NCBI RefSeq assembly: GCF_017353255.1
Contig: NZ_JAFMYU010000001.1
Span: 471,614-535,613 of the forward strand
Direction: 5' to 3'
From: Fibrella aquatilis
GTDB lineage: Bacteria > Bacteroidota > Bacteroidia > Cytophagales > Spirosomataceae
Length of the DNA stretch: 64,000 nucleotides
The position numbers and the translations under genes are program-made. Under the pieces are notes generated by a model that saw nothing but the letters and a program-made list of their open reading frames with translations, was not told the DNA's origin and did not search any database. Positions 1 through 8,340 of this stretch are shown here, piece after piece (the stretch's first letter is position 1; each line of letters opens with the position of its first letter).

Positions 1-77
1 GGTGCATAGGCAACACGTATAAACAGTTGTAAAAGTAAGCCTTCTGCCCTCGTCCCGGCTCGGTTGCTGCCTGCATA

Positions 78-93
78 TACTACAAAGGTAGTA
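78..93. promoter_or_regulatory. Palindromic operator-like site 1
   Basis: TACTACAAAGGTAGTA, a TACTAC-N4-GTAGTA inverted repeat. The minus strand reads TACCTTTG here (83-90), matching the Bacteroidota -7 box TAnnTTTG, so the site could cover a promoter for a divergent gene left of the window. Dyads of this shape are used by BlaI/MecI-type repressors; that assignment is inference. Confidence 0.45.
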
Positions 94-119
94 GGCCCGT
101 AAACCCACTGAGGATCAAT

Positions 120-137
120 ATACTACTTTGGTAGTAT
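120..137. promoter_or_regulatory. Palindromic operator-like site 2
   Basis: ATACTACTTTGGTAGTAT, a second TACTAC-N4-GTAGTA dyad starting 43 bp (about four helical turns) after the first. It contains TACTTTG, close to a -7 box, and lies 53 bp before the first start codon of the eight-gene operon, so it may be that operon's promoter/operator. Confidence 0.45.
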
Positions 138-190
138 GGTGACTGAGTAGACTACCGTTGACCTTTGTGCCGTACAAAAAAGAGCAACCC

Positions 191-874
191 ATGAAAAAAG
201 TAGTCGGTCTTTTCGCTTCCATCCTCCTTATGAACACAGCCTCGCTTGCCCAGGACAACAAAGAACAGCTCGTCGACAAAATTGAGCAAAGCAACGTCTG
301 GATGACCGGCTACGTGGTCGAGAAACTCTTTACCATCAACCTCTCCCCCACCATGTGGGAGGCCGTGCTGGCCGCACCCAGCCAGCCCCGTGGGCGCGAC
401 AGCTTCAAGCGCATGGCCCAGGCCATCGTCGATTTTTCGGACAAAGCAGGCTATACCTCGCTCGATGAGAAATGCGGTTTCAACGTGCAGACCGACAAAG
501 CAAAGGAATACAAATCGACCTGTCAGGAACAGATTGACGGGCTGGCTAAGCGAATCACATTTAAGCTCGACGCCCCCAGCATTGCCAAAAACCCCGATTC
601 GTTTAACCTCACCATGGGCTACCTGACCACCATTGCCGATTTCTTCGGATCGCGCAGTAAATACATTGCCGACGGCTGGCGGCCCAAAGGAGACAAACTC
701 AACATCGTGCTGGCTCCCTTGGTCACGGCCACGGGCGTTAAGGTAGCCTGGAGCACCGACGGCCAAACCGTCACCGTGAGCGGCCCCGCCAACAAAGAAG
801 TACCCGGCTGGAACGACGCCATCCTGAACGGATTAGCCAAGGGCGGGAAAGGCGGCGCGGCGGCGAAGAACTAA
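191..874 (+). CDS. Exported protein of unknown function
   Basis: A 227-residue protein with an N-terminal signal peptide (about residues 1-21, ending SLAQ), so it is probably periplasmic or on the surface. I chose the ATG at 191 because the signal peptide begins there; an in-frame start at 158 would add 11 residues before it. The mature part has two cysteines about 20 residues apart (EKCGF, STCQE) that could form a disulfide, and a Gly/Ala/Lys-rich tail. I do not recognise the family. It is the first gene of a run of eight same-strand genes with short gaps. Confidence 0.7.
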   Translation: MKKVVGLFASILLMNTASLAQDNKEQLVDKIEQSNVWMTGYVVEKLFTINLSPTMWEAVLAAPSQPRGRDSFKRMAQAIVDFSDKAGYTSLDEKCGFNVQTDKAKEYKSTCQEQIDGLAKRITFKLDAPSIAKNPDSFNLTMGYLTTIADFFGSRSKYIADGWRPKGDKLNIVLAPLVTATGVKVAWSTDGQTVTVSGPANKEVPGWNDAILNGLAKGGKGGAAAKN

Positions 875-888
875 CCAAATCTCACCCC

Positions 889-1566
889 ATGAAAGTCAAT
901 TGGTTATTCCTATGCCTCGGTTTGGGGCTGCTGGCTTGCGGAAATGATACCACCAGCCGCACCGATACAACGGCGGAAGCAACGTCGGTCCAGGCAACGC
1001 CCGCCAACGAAGCTGAGGACACGGACAAGAACGTGTTGCACCAGATGCCGACCAGCAATCAGATCAACGAAGCCTACGAAGCCATTTTGGACAAAGCCGA
1101 CGTGAAAGACCCCGAACTGATGGAGGTGCAGGTCAGCTTCAGCAAGAGCATCTCCAGTTCGGACCGGGACGATGCCAACCTGACCGTGAAAATGGTTTCC
1201 CCTCAGAACAAGAACAAGATTGTCTTTTATCGGTACGATTTCGACAAGCAGCAGGTTAGAGAACCCGTAGAGGTGACCCTCACAACGGGCATTGGCAGCA
1301 CCGAAAAATTCATCGACACCTACGACGGCTTTAAGGCATCGCTCTTTAGAAAGTCGGACATTCTGGATTTCGACAAGGCCGACGATGTGTATAAGGATGC
1401 CATCGCTAAATCGGCGTATGGGGCCGATAAATGCTACGTAGATAATCTACAGTTCATGTACTTTCCCAATGGCCTTCACGGGCGCGTGGCGGTACAAAGC
1501 ACCCGCAGTACTTCGGCCAGCAAGAGTTTCATCGTTGATAAAACCGGCCAAACCACACTTTACTAA
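889..1566 (+). CDS. Putative lipoprotein of unknown function
   Basis: A 225-residue protein with a lipoprotein signal peptide whose lipobox LLAC puts the lipidated cysteine at residue 17. A Thr/Ala/Glu-rich linker follows, then a folded domain from about residue 55. It starts 14 bp after the preceding gene, so co-transcription is likely. The mature domain does not resemble a family I know. Its place among exported and membrane proteins suggests a cell-envelope role, but nothing more specific can be read. Confidence 0.7.
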   Translation: MKVNWLFLCLGLGLLACGNDTTSRTDTTAEATSVQATPANEAEDTDKNVLHQMPTSNQINEAYEAILDKADVKDPELMEVQVSFSKSISSSDRDDANLTVKMVSPQNKNKIVFYRYDFDKQQVREPVEVTLTTGIGSTEKFIDTYDGFKASLFRKSDILDFDKADDVYKDAIAKSAYGADKCYVDNLQFMYFPNGLHGRVAVQSTRSTSASKSFIVDKTGQTTLY

Positions 1567-1574
1567 GACAGCAC

Positions 1575-2042
1575 ATGAGTAGGCAGCGCATCATCATTAC
1601 CGGGTTATTCATGGCCTTATTCAACGTATCAGGTTTCGCCCAGACAACCCAGAAAGAAACTCCCCGTCCGGAAATCGGCAAATATTGCAAGGTATACCGG
1701 GCGGGCGAAGGCCTGAAAGTGCTTTTGTTGCGGCTCGGTCCCGAAAGCAAAAACGAATCCATTGTGGCTCTCGACGGTTTTGACCACCCTTGGGATGGCA
1801 AATTTTTTAAAGCCAGCGTGGTCAAAGCCGACGGACGGCAGGAGTTTACGATCCAGAACAACGGGCGACCTTTTGTGGTCCTGGTGTTCCGCGAACGCTA
1901 CGGGCAATCCACGCTTTTCGTGCCCAAATACGGCACCGAAGAAACCGAGCGGCCCATCGCCTATTCGGAAGATCTCTCGGCCGAATGCAAGCCCGACATT
2001 CTGCTGTCGCAGTATTTGAATCAGCAGGCGGGTAAAAAGTAA
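1575..2042 (+). CDS. Exported protein of unknown function
   Basis: A 155-residue protein with a signal peptide (about residues 1-23, MSRQRIIITG...GFAQ). The mature part is short, has two cysteines (KYCKVY, AECKPD) and alternating hydrophobic residues suggesting a beta-rich fold. It begins 8 bp after the previous gene, so it is almost certainly in the same transcript. No known family is apparent. Confidence 0.65.
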   Translation: MSRQRIIITGLFMALFNVSGFAQTTQKETPRPEIGKYCKVYRAGEGLKVLLLRLGPESKNESIVALDGFDHPWDGKFFKASVVKADGRQEFTIQNNGRPFVVLVFRERYGQSTLFVPKYGTEETERPIAYSEDLSAECKPDILLSQYLNQQAGKK

Positions 2043-2069
2043 TCGTCACCCATACATCAATCAACTCCC

Positions 2070-2459
2070 ATGTTTGAGAACAAGTTACCAACCGCTGCCC
2101 TCTTGCTGACCCTGCTGGGTAGTACGCTTACTGGCTGTGGCACCAAAGACAAGACAACCACCACCACGCAGAAAACCACTGCCACCGCCGAGGGCCCCAG
2201 TAACAGCGCCAGTGCCAGCGGCGTTGATGCAGCCATTGACGACTACGAAAAAATGGCCGTCGAGTATAAAGACCTAATGGTGAACGTAAAAAAAGGCGAT
2301 ACGAAAGCCATGCAGCAAATGCAGACGTTTTCGCAGAAAATGATGGCGGCCAGCAAGAAGATTCAGGAGCAGGCACAGAGCCAGGGCATGACCCTAACCG
2401 CCGAACAACAGGCCCGCCTGAAAAAAGTAGGCGAATCGTTCAATCAGGCCGCTCAGTAG
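2070..2459 (+). CDS. Small putative lipoprotein, helical
   Basis: A 129-residue protein with a lipobox LTGC (lipidated Cys at residue 23), a Thr/Ser/Ala-rich linker and a C-terminal helical segment (about residues 50-129) rich in Met, Gln and Lys that looks able to form a coiled or helical bundle. Small envelope lipoproteins of this build are common in Bacteroidota and mostly uncharacterised. It lies 27 bp after its upstream neighbour in the same operon. Confidence 0.65.
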   Translation: MFENKLPTAALLLTLLGSTLTGCGTKDKTTTTTQKTTATAEGPSNSASASGVDAAIDDYEKMAVEYKDLMVNVKKGDTKAMQQMQTFSQKMMAASKKIQEQAQSQGMTLTAEQQARLKKVGESFNQAAQ

Positions 2460-2493
2460 CGCACTTTGTCCGTTACTGCTGGCTTGGCAACTA

Positions 2494-3186
2494 ATGAATG
2501 TGGGCATTCGTCGCTACACCAGGTACGTAGACTGGGTGCTCCTGCTGTTGGCGGTAGCTGGGGGCTGCTGGCTGAACGAGCGGACCGAACGGCAGTTCGA
2601 TCTGGTCACGACGTATGCCCCACCCTGGGTCTATGGGGTTGGCCTCTTGGGGCCGCTGTTGCTAACGATCTTCTTTTCCTGGAAGTACCGGCTGTTCGAC
2701 AGGGGCAGATTGGTTGGCTCATTGCCGGTGGTGGTCTTCCTGGTCGGGTTTTTGTTTTTGATGGACGCTTTACCTAGGTGCATTCTCTTGACCAACGTAT
2801 CTGAAGCCACCTCAGCAACTGCATTGCAGGACATGGATGTGGTCTATGTAAACAAGCACTACGCCAGAACAACTTACATCGGGAGCACCATTGGTATTGA
2901 GCATGATGGTAAGGTGCTCCGGTTCGAGTCATCGCGCACCAACTTCTTTCTGTTACGCCACAAGCGGTGCATCAGGGCCGAAATCGGGCAGGTGGCTCCA
3001 AGTTTCTACTACATCCGCAACCTGCAACTCGGACCCGGCGAACGCAGACGGGCGCGAGTTGATTTTTGGGCCTTTTGGCTAAAGAAAGAAGGTACATTCT
3101 TGGTCTGGATAGCCGCGTTTGGACTGGTGGCGTGGGTAGTTAGTCTGTTATTTGGTAAGCATCTAAAAAAGATTCGGCTTCAATAG
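2494..3186 (+). CDS. Membrane protein of unknown function, about 4 TM segments
   Basis: A 230-residue protein with hydrophobic segments near residues 14-30, 46-64, 73-93 and 200-220, and a soluble domain of about 100 residues between the third and fourth. This looks like an inner-membrane protein with an extracytoplasmic or cytoplasmic insert. I recognise no family. It lies 34 bp after the previous lipoprotein gene. Confidence 0.65.
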   Translation: MNVGIRRYTRYVDWVLLLLAVAGGCWLNERTERQFDLVTTYAPPWVYGVGLLGPLLLTIFFSWKYRLFDRGRLVGSLPVVVFLVGFLFLMDALPRCILLTNVSEATSATALQDMDVVYVNKHYARTTYIGSTIGIEHDGKVLRFESSRTNFFLLRHKRCIRAEIGQVAPSFYYIRNLQLGPGERRRARVDFWAFWLKKEGTFLVWIAAFGLVAWVVSLLFGKHLKKIRLQ

Positions 3187-3225
3187 TAACGACCTATTTA
3201 TGAGACTGTTACCCACTATGAGCAC

Positions 3226-3927
3226 ATGATCGTTCTGTTCATTAAATCCGACTTAATTCGGCATCAGTCACTGCCGGGTCATACCTGTCCGAACTGCCGG
3301 AAAACCGGCGAAATGGACCTGGAGCTGCGACAGCGGTACGCCGAGTTTGCAACCATGACGATGAACCCGAGGGGCGTATTTGGGTTGGCACACTGCCTCC
3401 ACTGCGGCTACATACTCCCCGCCAGCCGTTGGGACGAAGATTTGCACCGTAGCTACAAAGCCCTGAAAGCGGGTTATAAAACACCCCTCAGGTATTGGCA
3501 AGGGGCCATTCGCACGGCTATTGGCTTTGTGGCAGGGCTTGTGCTGCTGGTCGGTGTATTATTTTTTATGGGGCAGTCGCAACGGGCCGATTTTGCCCGA
3601 CGAGATGCCGTTTTCAGCGAGGTGCTGGCCCGGCCCAAACCGGGGACTACGTTGGTGGTGGTGGGCAACAACACAGGGATGGCGGTATGGCGCATCAGCC
3701 GGGTCGGAAACGGAACAGTCTGGCTCAACAACTACGTCGGTAACCGGGTTCTGGCCAATGTCTACACAGAAACAGGCTGGGCCACGCTGCCCGACAGCGA
3801 TTTTTCGGCTGAAGCGGTAGGGTATTCTGCCCAAATTTTTGCCAAGAGAGGGCTGAAGCAAACCGCAGACATGGCCAACAAAACCAAACCCTACGACGGT
3901 ACCGTCTTTGCCGTGCTCGACAACTAA
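3226..3927 (+). CDS. Zinc-ribbon membrane protein of unknown function
   Basis: A 233-residue protein. Residues about 20-62 carry two CxxC knuckles (TCPNCRK and HCLHCGY), a pattern that normally binds zinc. One transmembrane helix follows near residues 92-114 (FVAGLVLLVGVLFF), then a C-terminal domain of about 115 residues. The expected layout is a cytoplasmic zinc ribbon anchored in the membrane with an extracytoplasmic tail. Membrane-bound zinc-ribbon proteins often sense or scaffold, but no specific function can be claimed. It is in the same operon run as its neighbours. Confidence 0.65.
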   Translation: MIVLFIKSDLIRHQSLPGHTCPNCRKTGEMDLELRQRYAEFATMTMNPRGVFGLAHCLHCGYILPASRWDEDLHRSYKALKAGYKTPLRYWQGAIRTAIGFVAGLVLLVGVLFFMGQSQRADFARRDAVFSEVLARPKPGTTLVVVGNNTGMAVWRISRVGNGTVWLNNYVGNRVLANVYTETGWATLPDSDFSAEAVGYSAQIFAKRGLKQTADMANKTKPYDGTVFAVLDN

Positions 3928-3932
3928 CCATC

Positions 3933-4253
3933 ATGCATAATCCCGAAGATTACGAATACGACGGGCGGCAGTCGAAATATCCGCCCGTTTGGCAACTGCT
4001 GGGCTATTTCGGGCTGGGGATTGGTGGTGTCATCCTGAGTTTCGACCGGCTGGCGGAGTTCACCGCATTTGAAAAACCCGTGCTGATGAACCGGCTTCAA
4101 CCGATGATTCGGGTGCATTGGTTCGAAAAAATACTGTACGAATTGGGCGGCAAATACCTCGTATTCGGCGTTTTTTTGGTGTTCAGCCTCGTTTTCGTTG
4201 GGTTTGGTATCTGGCGGCTGAGTAGTTGGTTCCGGCTCCGCAATAGTCGCTAG
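3933..4253 (+). CDS. Small membrane protein, two TM segments
   Basis: A 106-residue protein with a short polar N-terminus rich in Tyr, Asp and Glu, and two hydrophobic helices (about residues 24-40 and 76-96). It starts 5 bp after the zinc-ribbon gene, so the two products may work together. Function unknown. Confidence 0.6.
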   Translation: MHNPEDYEYDGRQSKYPPVWQLLGYFGLGIGGVILSFDRLAEFTAFEKPVLMNRLQPMIRVHWFEKILYELGGKYLVFGVFLVFSLVFVGFGIWRLSSWFRLRNSR

Positions 4254-4294
4254 CCAGTTCATAAGAGGTACCTCACGATGGCTCAACAAACGAA

Positions 4295-5047
4295 ATGACT
4301 TTTCCCAAAAACGCTATCCTAATTGCGATGCTGTCAACACTCCTTGGCCTCTTCGGTTGTGCCAAGAGGCAAACCATTCATACGGGTACGTTCAGCAACG
4401 AAACCTACGCGTTGAAGGCCATCGACATTCAGGGTTTCAGCACCAATTCAATTGAATATGAACTGGTATTGGGCCGCTGGAAACCGATCCACATCGATGC
4501 CATCACCACCAACTGGGGGGCACCCTACGCCGACGACCTCTATGGCGATACCCGCCGGGTATACATTAGTCCAACTCACATTGCTTACCGGAACGAACCA
4601 GACAACTTCGTGGACCACCAAGCCACGATGCTCTACCTCTCACCGTCCCGTTTTTCGTCAGACGCTTTTGCCCATATTGCCAGGTTCATGCAAACGGAAT
4701 GGCCCACTATCGACCGGAAGTTTGCGAACGAACGCTACAGTCGCTTCCCGCATATCATCGGGCTGGTGTACAGCGAATCCGACGCGTTCAGGCGGGTGTT
4801 CAAGGGACAGGGGACTGATGCCAACAAAGCCATCACGGTCGAGGTCGACGGGCGAGTACGCTACGGGGCCGTAGACCTGTCATTTGAAGAAGGGAGCGGG
4901 CTGTCGGATAAAGTACAAATGCCGGGTAAAATCATCTACGTCGCTACCGGCAAAAACGCGGGCCTGACCCTGGCGCAGGTACGTACCTACAAAGACAAAG
5001 CAGGTAAAACCTTGTTCGATTATTTTCAACTACAGGAAAAGCCATAA
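4295..5047 (+). CDS. Putative lipoprotein of unknown function
   Basis: A 250-residue protein with a lipoprotein signal peptide (lipobox LFGC, Cys at residue 22). The mature protein mixes beta-like stretches with a helical middle; no catalytic motif is visible. It is the last gene of the 191-5047 run and is followed by an AT-rich gap of about 145 bp with no clear terminator. Confidence 0.65.
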   Translation: MTFPKNAILIAMLSTLLGLFGCAKRQTIHTGTFSNETYALKAIDIQGFSTNSIEYELVLGRWKPIHIDAITTNWGAPYADDLYGDTRRVYISPTHIAYRNEPDNFVDHQATMLYLSPSRFSSDAFAHIARFMQTEWPTIDRKFANERYSRFPHIIGLVYSESDAFRRVFKGQGTDANKAITVEVDGRVRYGAVDLSFEEGSGLSDKVQMPGKIIYVATGKNAGLTLAQVRTYKDKAGKTLFDYFQLQEKP

Positions 5048-5191
5048 TCCTCATGCCCAAACGTTTTTACAGCAATGATGTACTGTTATTTACTTTTATT
5101 TCAGCACTTATGCATTGGATATCGGTATATTTTACGGGCTTCGAAAATTATGTAACTTAGCTGGCAATTAACTCTAATAGATAAATTTACG

Positions 5192-5701
5192 ATGGGCTTA
5201 TTCGACTTTTTGAAAAGCAAGAAAAAAGGGCAGACATCTTTTACCAATGGCTCCTATCTTGACCCCGGCCTCAGTGATGCAGCCCTATTTTCGCTGGTTC
5301 GTGCTGCTATTCTCATCTTTCAACAGCATACCGACCTGGATCAGGATGGCATTATTGGCTTAATTAAGGCGCGTTGTACCGATGAGAAAATTGCCGTAGC
5401 TCTGTATCGTTTTATACCAATTGCTTATACGAGACTTTTTCTACCCGAAGTAGTTTATTCCGACAAATACATTCTATTTAAATCGAAAGCCGATGAGACT
5501 GCGTTTTACTTTTCAAAAGACAAACTATATCAAACCATAGCTGCCGAATGCCAGCGTCAGTTTAATCAATCTATCAGCTCAGAGACCATCATGCCTATTC
5601 TATACCATAGTGCTGAATTTAAAGCAATAAATTCAGCACTACTTGACGGATCCGATCTTAAAAATTTGATAAGCTCACCTGCCTATTTTTTGGTGTCATA
5701 A
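5192..5701 (+). CDS. Hypothetical cytoplasmic protein
   Basis: A 169-residue protein without signal peptide or membrane segment, starting MGLFDFLKSKKKG. The gene and the gap before it are clearly richer in A+T than the neighbours, which may mean more recent acquisition. Its last codons overlap the end of the convergent acyl-CoA reductase gene by 6 bp. No family recognised. Confidence 0.6.
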   Translation: MGLFDFLKSKKKGQTSFTNGSYLDPGLSDAALFSLVRAAILIFQQHTDLDQDGIIGLIKARCTDEKIAVALYRFIPIAYTRLFLPEVVYSDKYILFKSKADETAFYFSKDKLYQTIAAECQRQFNQSISSETIMPILYHSAEFKAINSALLDGSDLKNLISSPAYFLVS

Positions 5702-6745
5702 CTGAGCCAGAAATGCCATGGTATCTACCCCGTCAGCGTAGTCAGTAAGACCAGGCCGTTGGGTAGTACCGAAGGGGATTGAGCCTTGATACCAGCCCTC
5801 AGCAGAGGTAACAACCTGAATTTTTTCAGCGTTTAGGGTCAATAACTCGCGCAGGTGGTCGAGGCTGGCGTAGGTCTGGTAATACACCACCGAGATGGGC
5901 GACACCAGGTTGCCGGGCGTACTGTCGGGCGTGGGGGTGACCATCAGAAAGCCGTTATCCAGGTGCTCAACGCGGTTTACGAGGTAAATCGACTTGTTGT
6001 AGTCGTAGTTGTTCTGGTACTTGTGCAGGTTCAGGTACTGGTTCATGCGTGGTTCCAGCGTACGCAGGAGGGGCACAAAATCGAACGGTTTTCCGTCGAT
6101 TTCGTCCGGCACAAACAGGGTCGATACGTTGCGGCAGCCCAAGCCGTAGTAGGTCAGAATATCGTTGCCGAGAAGTTCCAGTTGTGCCTCATCTTCCACT
6201 CCAGTAAGCACCCCCACCGACGTGCGGTTTTTGCGGATGACGTGGGGCTTCCTGGCAAAATAATACTCGAAATAACGGGCCGTGTTATCACTACCAGTAG
6301 CAATGAAAGCATCGGCGGCATTGAGCCGGTCGGCAATCTCGATGTAGTCACCAAAGGCAGGTTCAACCGCAATAAGTTCGTTGATCAGATAACGCATCAG
6401 CATCTCGTCCTGACTGCTGAGCTTGGCCATAATGGAATGACCGCTAATGAGCACACAGAGCAGGTCGTTGAACCCCACCGCCGGTATATTACCCGCCATG
6501 ACGACACCTACTTTTTTCGGCGTGGCAGGTTCGGCGGGATACTGCGCCAGCCAGCTGGTAAGCGCCTCAGCAGCAAGCATCTGCGACGCAATAGCATCGA
6601 GCGCCAGCAGGCAGTTAGGTACCGTAAACCAGTTATTTTTCGAGTTGGCACGGTAGGCGGCCTCCTCCCGTTCGGCCAGCCGCGCCGGGTCGCGCAGGCG
6701 TTCGCCAAGGTGTATGAATGCGTTGAGTCGTTGTTGACGGGTCAT
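5696..6745 (-). CDS. LuxC-family acyl-CoA reductase
   Basis: A 349-residue protein resembling the LuxC acyl-CoA reductase family, NAD(P)H-dependent enzymes that reduce acyl-CoA or acyl thioesters to aldehydes. Visible support is the middle segment YYGLGCRNVSTLFVP, which carries the candidate nucleophilic cysteine, and the preceding TGSDNTARYFEYYF segment in the nucleotide-binding part. Cytophagales genomes often carry such a stand-alone member without the luciferase genes, and its substrate there is not established. The start MTRQQRLNAF is the only good one. The gene is separated from trmD by inverted repeat LIR1. Confidence 0.8.
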   Translation of the reverse strand: MTRQQRLNAFIHLGERLRDPARLAEREEAAYRANSKNNWFTVPNCLLALDAIASQMLAAEALTSWLAQYPAEPATPKKVGVVMAGNIPAVGFNDLLCVLISGHSIMAKLSSQDEMLMRYLINELIAVEPAFGDYIEIADRLNAADAFIATGSDNTARYFEYYFARKPHVIRKNRTSVGVLTGVEDEAQLELLGNDILTYYGLGCRNVSTLFVPDEIDGKPFDFVPLLRTLEPRMNQYLNLHKYQNNYDYNKSIYLVNRVEHLDNGFLMVTPTPDSTPGNLVSPISVVYYQTYASLDHLRELLTLNAEKIQVVTSAEGWYQGSIPFGTTQRPGLTDYADGVDTMAFLAQL

Positions 6746-6752
6746 AGGAAGG

Positions 6753-6823
6753 AGTTTTCAGTTTTCAGTTGGCTGACGCAAGAGTACGCGAGCGTCAGCC
6801 AACTGAAAACTCTAAACTCTAAA
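6753..6823. repeat. LIR1: inverted repeat with GCTGACGC core
   Basis: Perfect 20-bp arms at 6760-6779 and 6792-6811 with a 12-bp loop (AAGAGTACGCGA). Tandem copies of the arm words GTTTTCA and TCTAAAC flank it. It fills the gap between the trmD stop and the acyl-CoA reductase start. The loop contains GTAC, as in several other copies. Confidence 0.85.
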
Positions 6824-7501
6824 CTATTCATTTAAAAGATCCGGCCTTCTGGCTCTCGTTCTGGCCAGGGCCTGTTCGTGGCGCCAGTTATCTACGTTGG
6901 CTTCATGGCCCGACAGCAGGATATCGGGAACAGTCCAACCCTCGAAGTTGGCAGGGCGGGTGTAGATGGGCGGGGCCAGCAGATCGTCCTGAAACGAGTC
7001 GGTCAGGGCCGACGTTTCATCACCCAATACACCCGGAATCAGACGAATGAGGGCATCGGATAGTACCGCCGCCGCCAGTTCACCCCCAGAGAGTACGTAG
7101 TCGCCGATACTAATTTCGCGGGTAATGAAATGCTCGCGCACGCGTTCGTCCACGCCTTTGTAGTGCCCGCAAAGGATAATCAGGTTTTGCGAGAGCGACA
7201 GTCGGTTCACCAGGGATTGAGCCAGCCGTTCGCCGTCGGGTGTCATGTAGATCACGTCGTCGTAGGTGCGTTCGGCCTGTAGCTTGCGGATGCAGTTGGC
7301 AATGGGTTCAATCTGCATCACCATGCCTGCGCCGCCACCAAAGGGGTAATCGTCTACCCGGCGGTGTTTGTCGGCGGTGTAGTCGCGGAGGTCATGCACC
7401 AGCACCTCGGCATGACCCGCCTGCTGCGCCCGTTGCAGAATGGAGTGGCCGAAAAACGAGTCAAGCAGCTTCGGCAGGCAGGTAATGATGTCAATCCTCA
7501 T
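6824..7501 (-). CDS. trmD: tRNA (guanine-N1-)-methyltransferase TrmD
   Basis: TrmD uses S-adenosylmethionine to methylate N1 of G37 in tRNAs that read codons starting with C, which prevents +1 frameshifting. The product has the trefoil-knot SPOUT signatures [23 protein letters not shown] and RLIPGVLG. I place the start at 7501 ([10 protein letters not shown]), where TrmD proteins normally begin; the longer frame to 7567 only translates repeat LIR2. At 225 residues it has normal length. It lies in the common bacterial order rpsP-rimM-trmD. Confidence 0.93.
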   Translation of the reverse strand: MRIDIITCLPKLLDSFFGHSILQRAQQAGHAEVLVHDLRDYTADKHRRVDDYPFGGGAGMVMQIEPIANCIRKLQAERTYDDVIYMTPDGERLAQSLVNRLSLSQNLIILCGHYKGVDERVREHFITREISIGDYVLSGGELAAAVLSDALIRLIPGVLGDETSALTDSFQDDLLAPPIYTRPANFEGWTVPDILLSGHEANVDNWRHEQALARTRARRPDLLNE

Positions 7502-7502
7502 A

Positions 7503-7577
7503 ATGTTGGACGTTGGATACTGGACGCTGGACAGTAGATTTCCCCCAATCGGAGGTCCAGTATCCAACGTCCAACAT
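7503..7577. repeat. LIR2: inverted repeat between rimM and trmD
   Basis: Perfect 23-bp arms at 7503-7525 and 7555-7577 made of the words GTTGGACGTTGGATACTGGAC, with a 29-bp loop. The left arm touches the trmD start codon and the right arm reaches close to the rimM stop, so the hairpin sits in the rimM-trmD intercistronic RNA. The same words recur in LIR8. Confidence 0.85.
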
Positions 7578-7582
7578 CCTGC

Positions 7583-8149
7583 TTATTGTTCTTCGTCGGC
7601 ATCATCAGGCGTTTCTTTCGCGTCTGAGAGGTACACGGCAAGCAGGCCTTCGGGCAGGATGACGTTCAGTGTTTTGGCTTCACGATCCACGGTTTTCACT
7701 ATGGCGCTGTTGATGGGGATCAGCATTTCCTGACCCTTATACTCCATGTTGATCAGGTCCTGCGTAGCCATTGTCACTACCGATGCCACCGTTCCCAACG
7801 GACCGTCAGTTTCGTCAATCACCTGGTAGCCAATGATTTCATGGTAATAGAACCGGTCGGGATCGGTGATCTCCTCCAGGTTGTCGAGGGGCATCCAGAG
7901 TGTGCAGTTGATGAGCTTTTTGCCTTCATCAATCGTGTCAACACCTTCCAGGGCTACAATAGCCCGGTCGCGGTTGATGGAGATCGATTCGATAAAATAC
8001 GGGAGCAGTTCACCCCGCACCTCAATCAAAATCGACTCCAGGTCGTCGTAGGCTTCGGGTTCGTCAACGTCCAGAAAAAACACCACTTCGCCATGCAGGC
8101 CGTGGGTTTTGGTAATATGGCCTAACTGAAAACAATCGTCTTTGGTCAT
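7583..8149 (-). CDS. rimM: Ribosome maturation factor RimM
   Basis: RimM binds ribosomal protein S19 and helps mature the head of the 30S subunit. The 188-residue product has the N-terminal RimM beta-barrel opening (QLGHITKTHGLHGEV) and the linker to the PRC-barrel domain (RFYYHEIIGYQVIDE), followed by LINMEYKGQEMLIPI. The length is normal apart from an acidic tail (DDADEEQ). It lies between rpsP and trmD, the usual order. Confidence 0.93.
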   Translation of the reverse strand: MTKDDCFQLGHITKTHGLHGEVVFFLDVDEPEAYDDLESILIEVRGELLPYFIESISINRDRAIVALEGVDTIDEGKKLINCTLWMPLDNLEEITDPDRFYYHEIIGYQVIDETDGPLGTVASVVTMATQDLINMEYKGQEMLIPINSAIVKTVDREAKTLNVILPEGLLAVYLSDAKETPDDADEEQ

Positions 8150-8159
8150 AGTGAGAAAA

Positions 8160-8275
8160 GAAGCAAGAGGTAAGAAACGAGAAGCAAGAAGTCAGAAATA
8201 GGCTGTTGATATGTACGGATTATCTTCCCTTACTTCTTATTTCTTGCTTCTCACTTCTTGTCTCATACTTCATCT
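8160..8275. repeat. LIR3: imperfect inverted repeat between rpsP and rimM
   Basis: Arms built of degenerate words such as GAAGCAAGAAG. The best pairing is GAGAAGCAAGAA (8179-8190) with its complement at 8241-8252, with extra partial matches on both sides. Arm words resemble those of LIR23. Confidence 0.65.
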
Positions 8276-8288
8276 TATTTTGATACAC

Positions 8289-8318
8289 AAAGAGCCTGCT
8301 CGGAAGAACAGGCTCTTT
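8289..8318 (-). terminator. Hairpin after rpsP
   Basis: Perfect 10-bp stem AAAGAGCCTG/CAGGCTCTTT with a 10-nt loop, 22 bp past the rpsP stop. No U-run follows on the minus strand, so it is more likely an attenuating or mRNA-protecting hairpin than a full intrinsic terminator. Confidence 0.5.
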
Positions 8319-8340
8319 GCACTACCGGTATTGGAATGAA

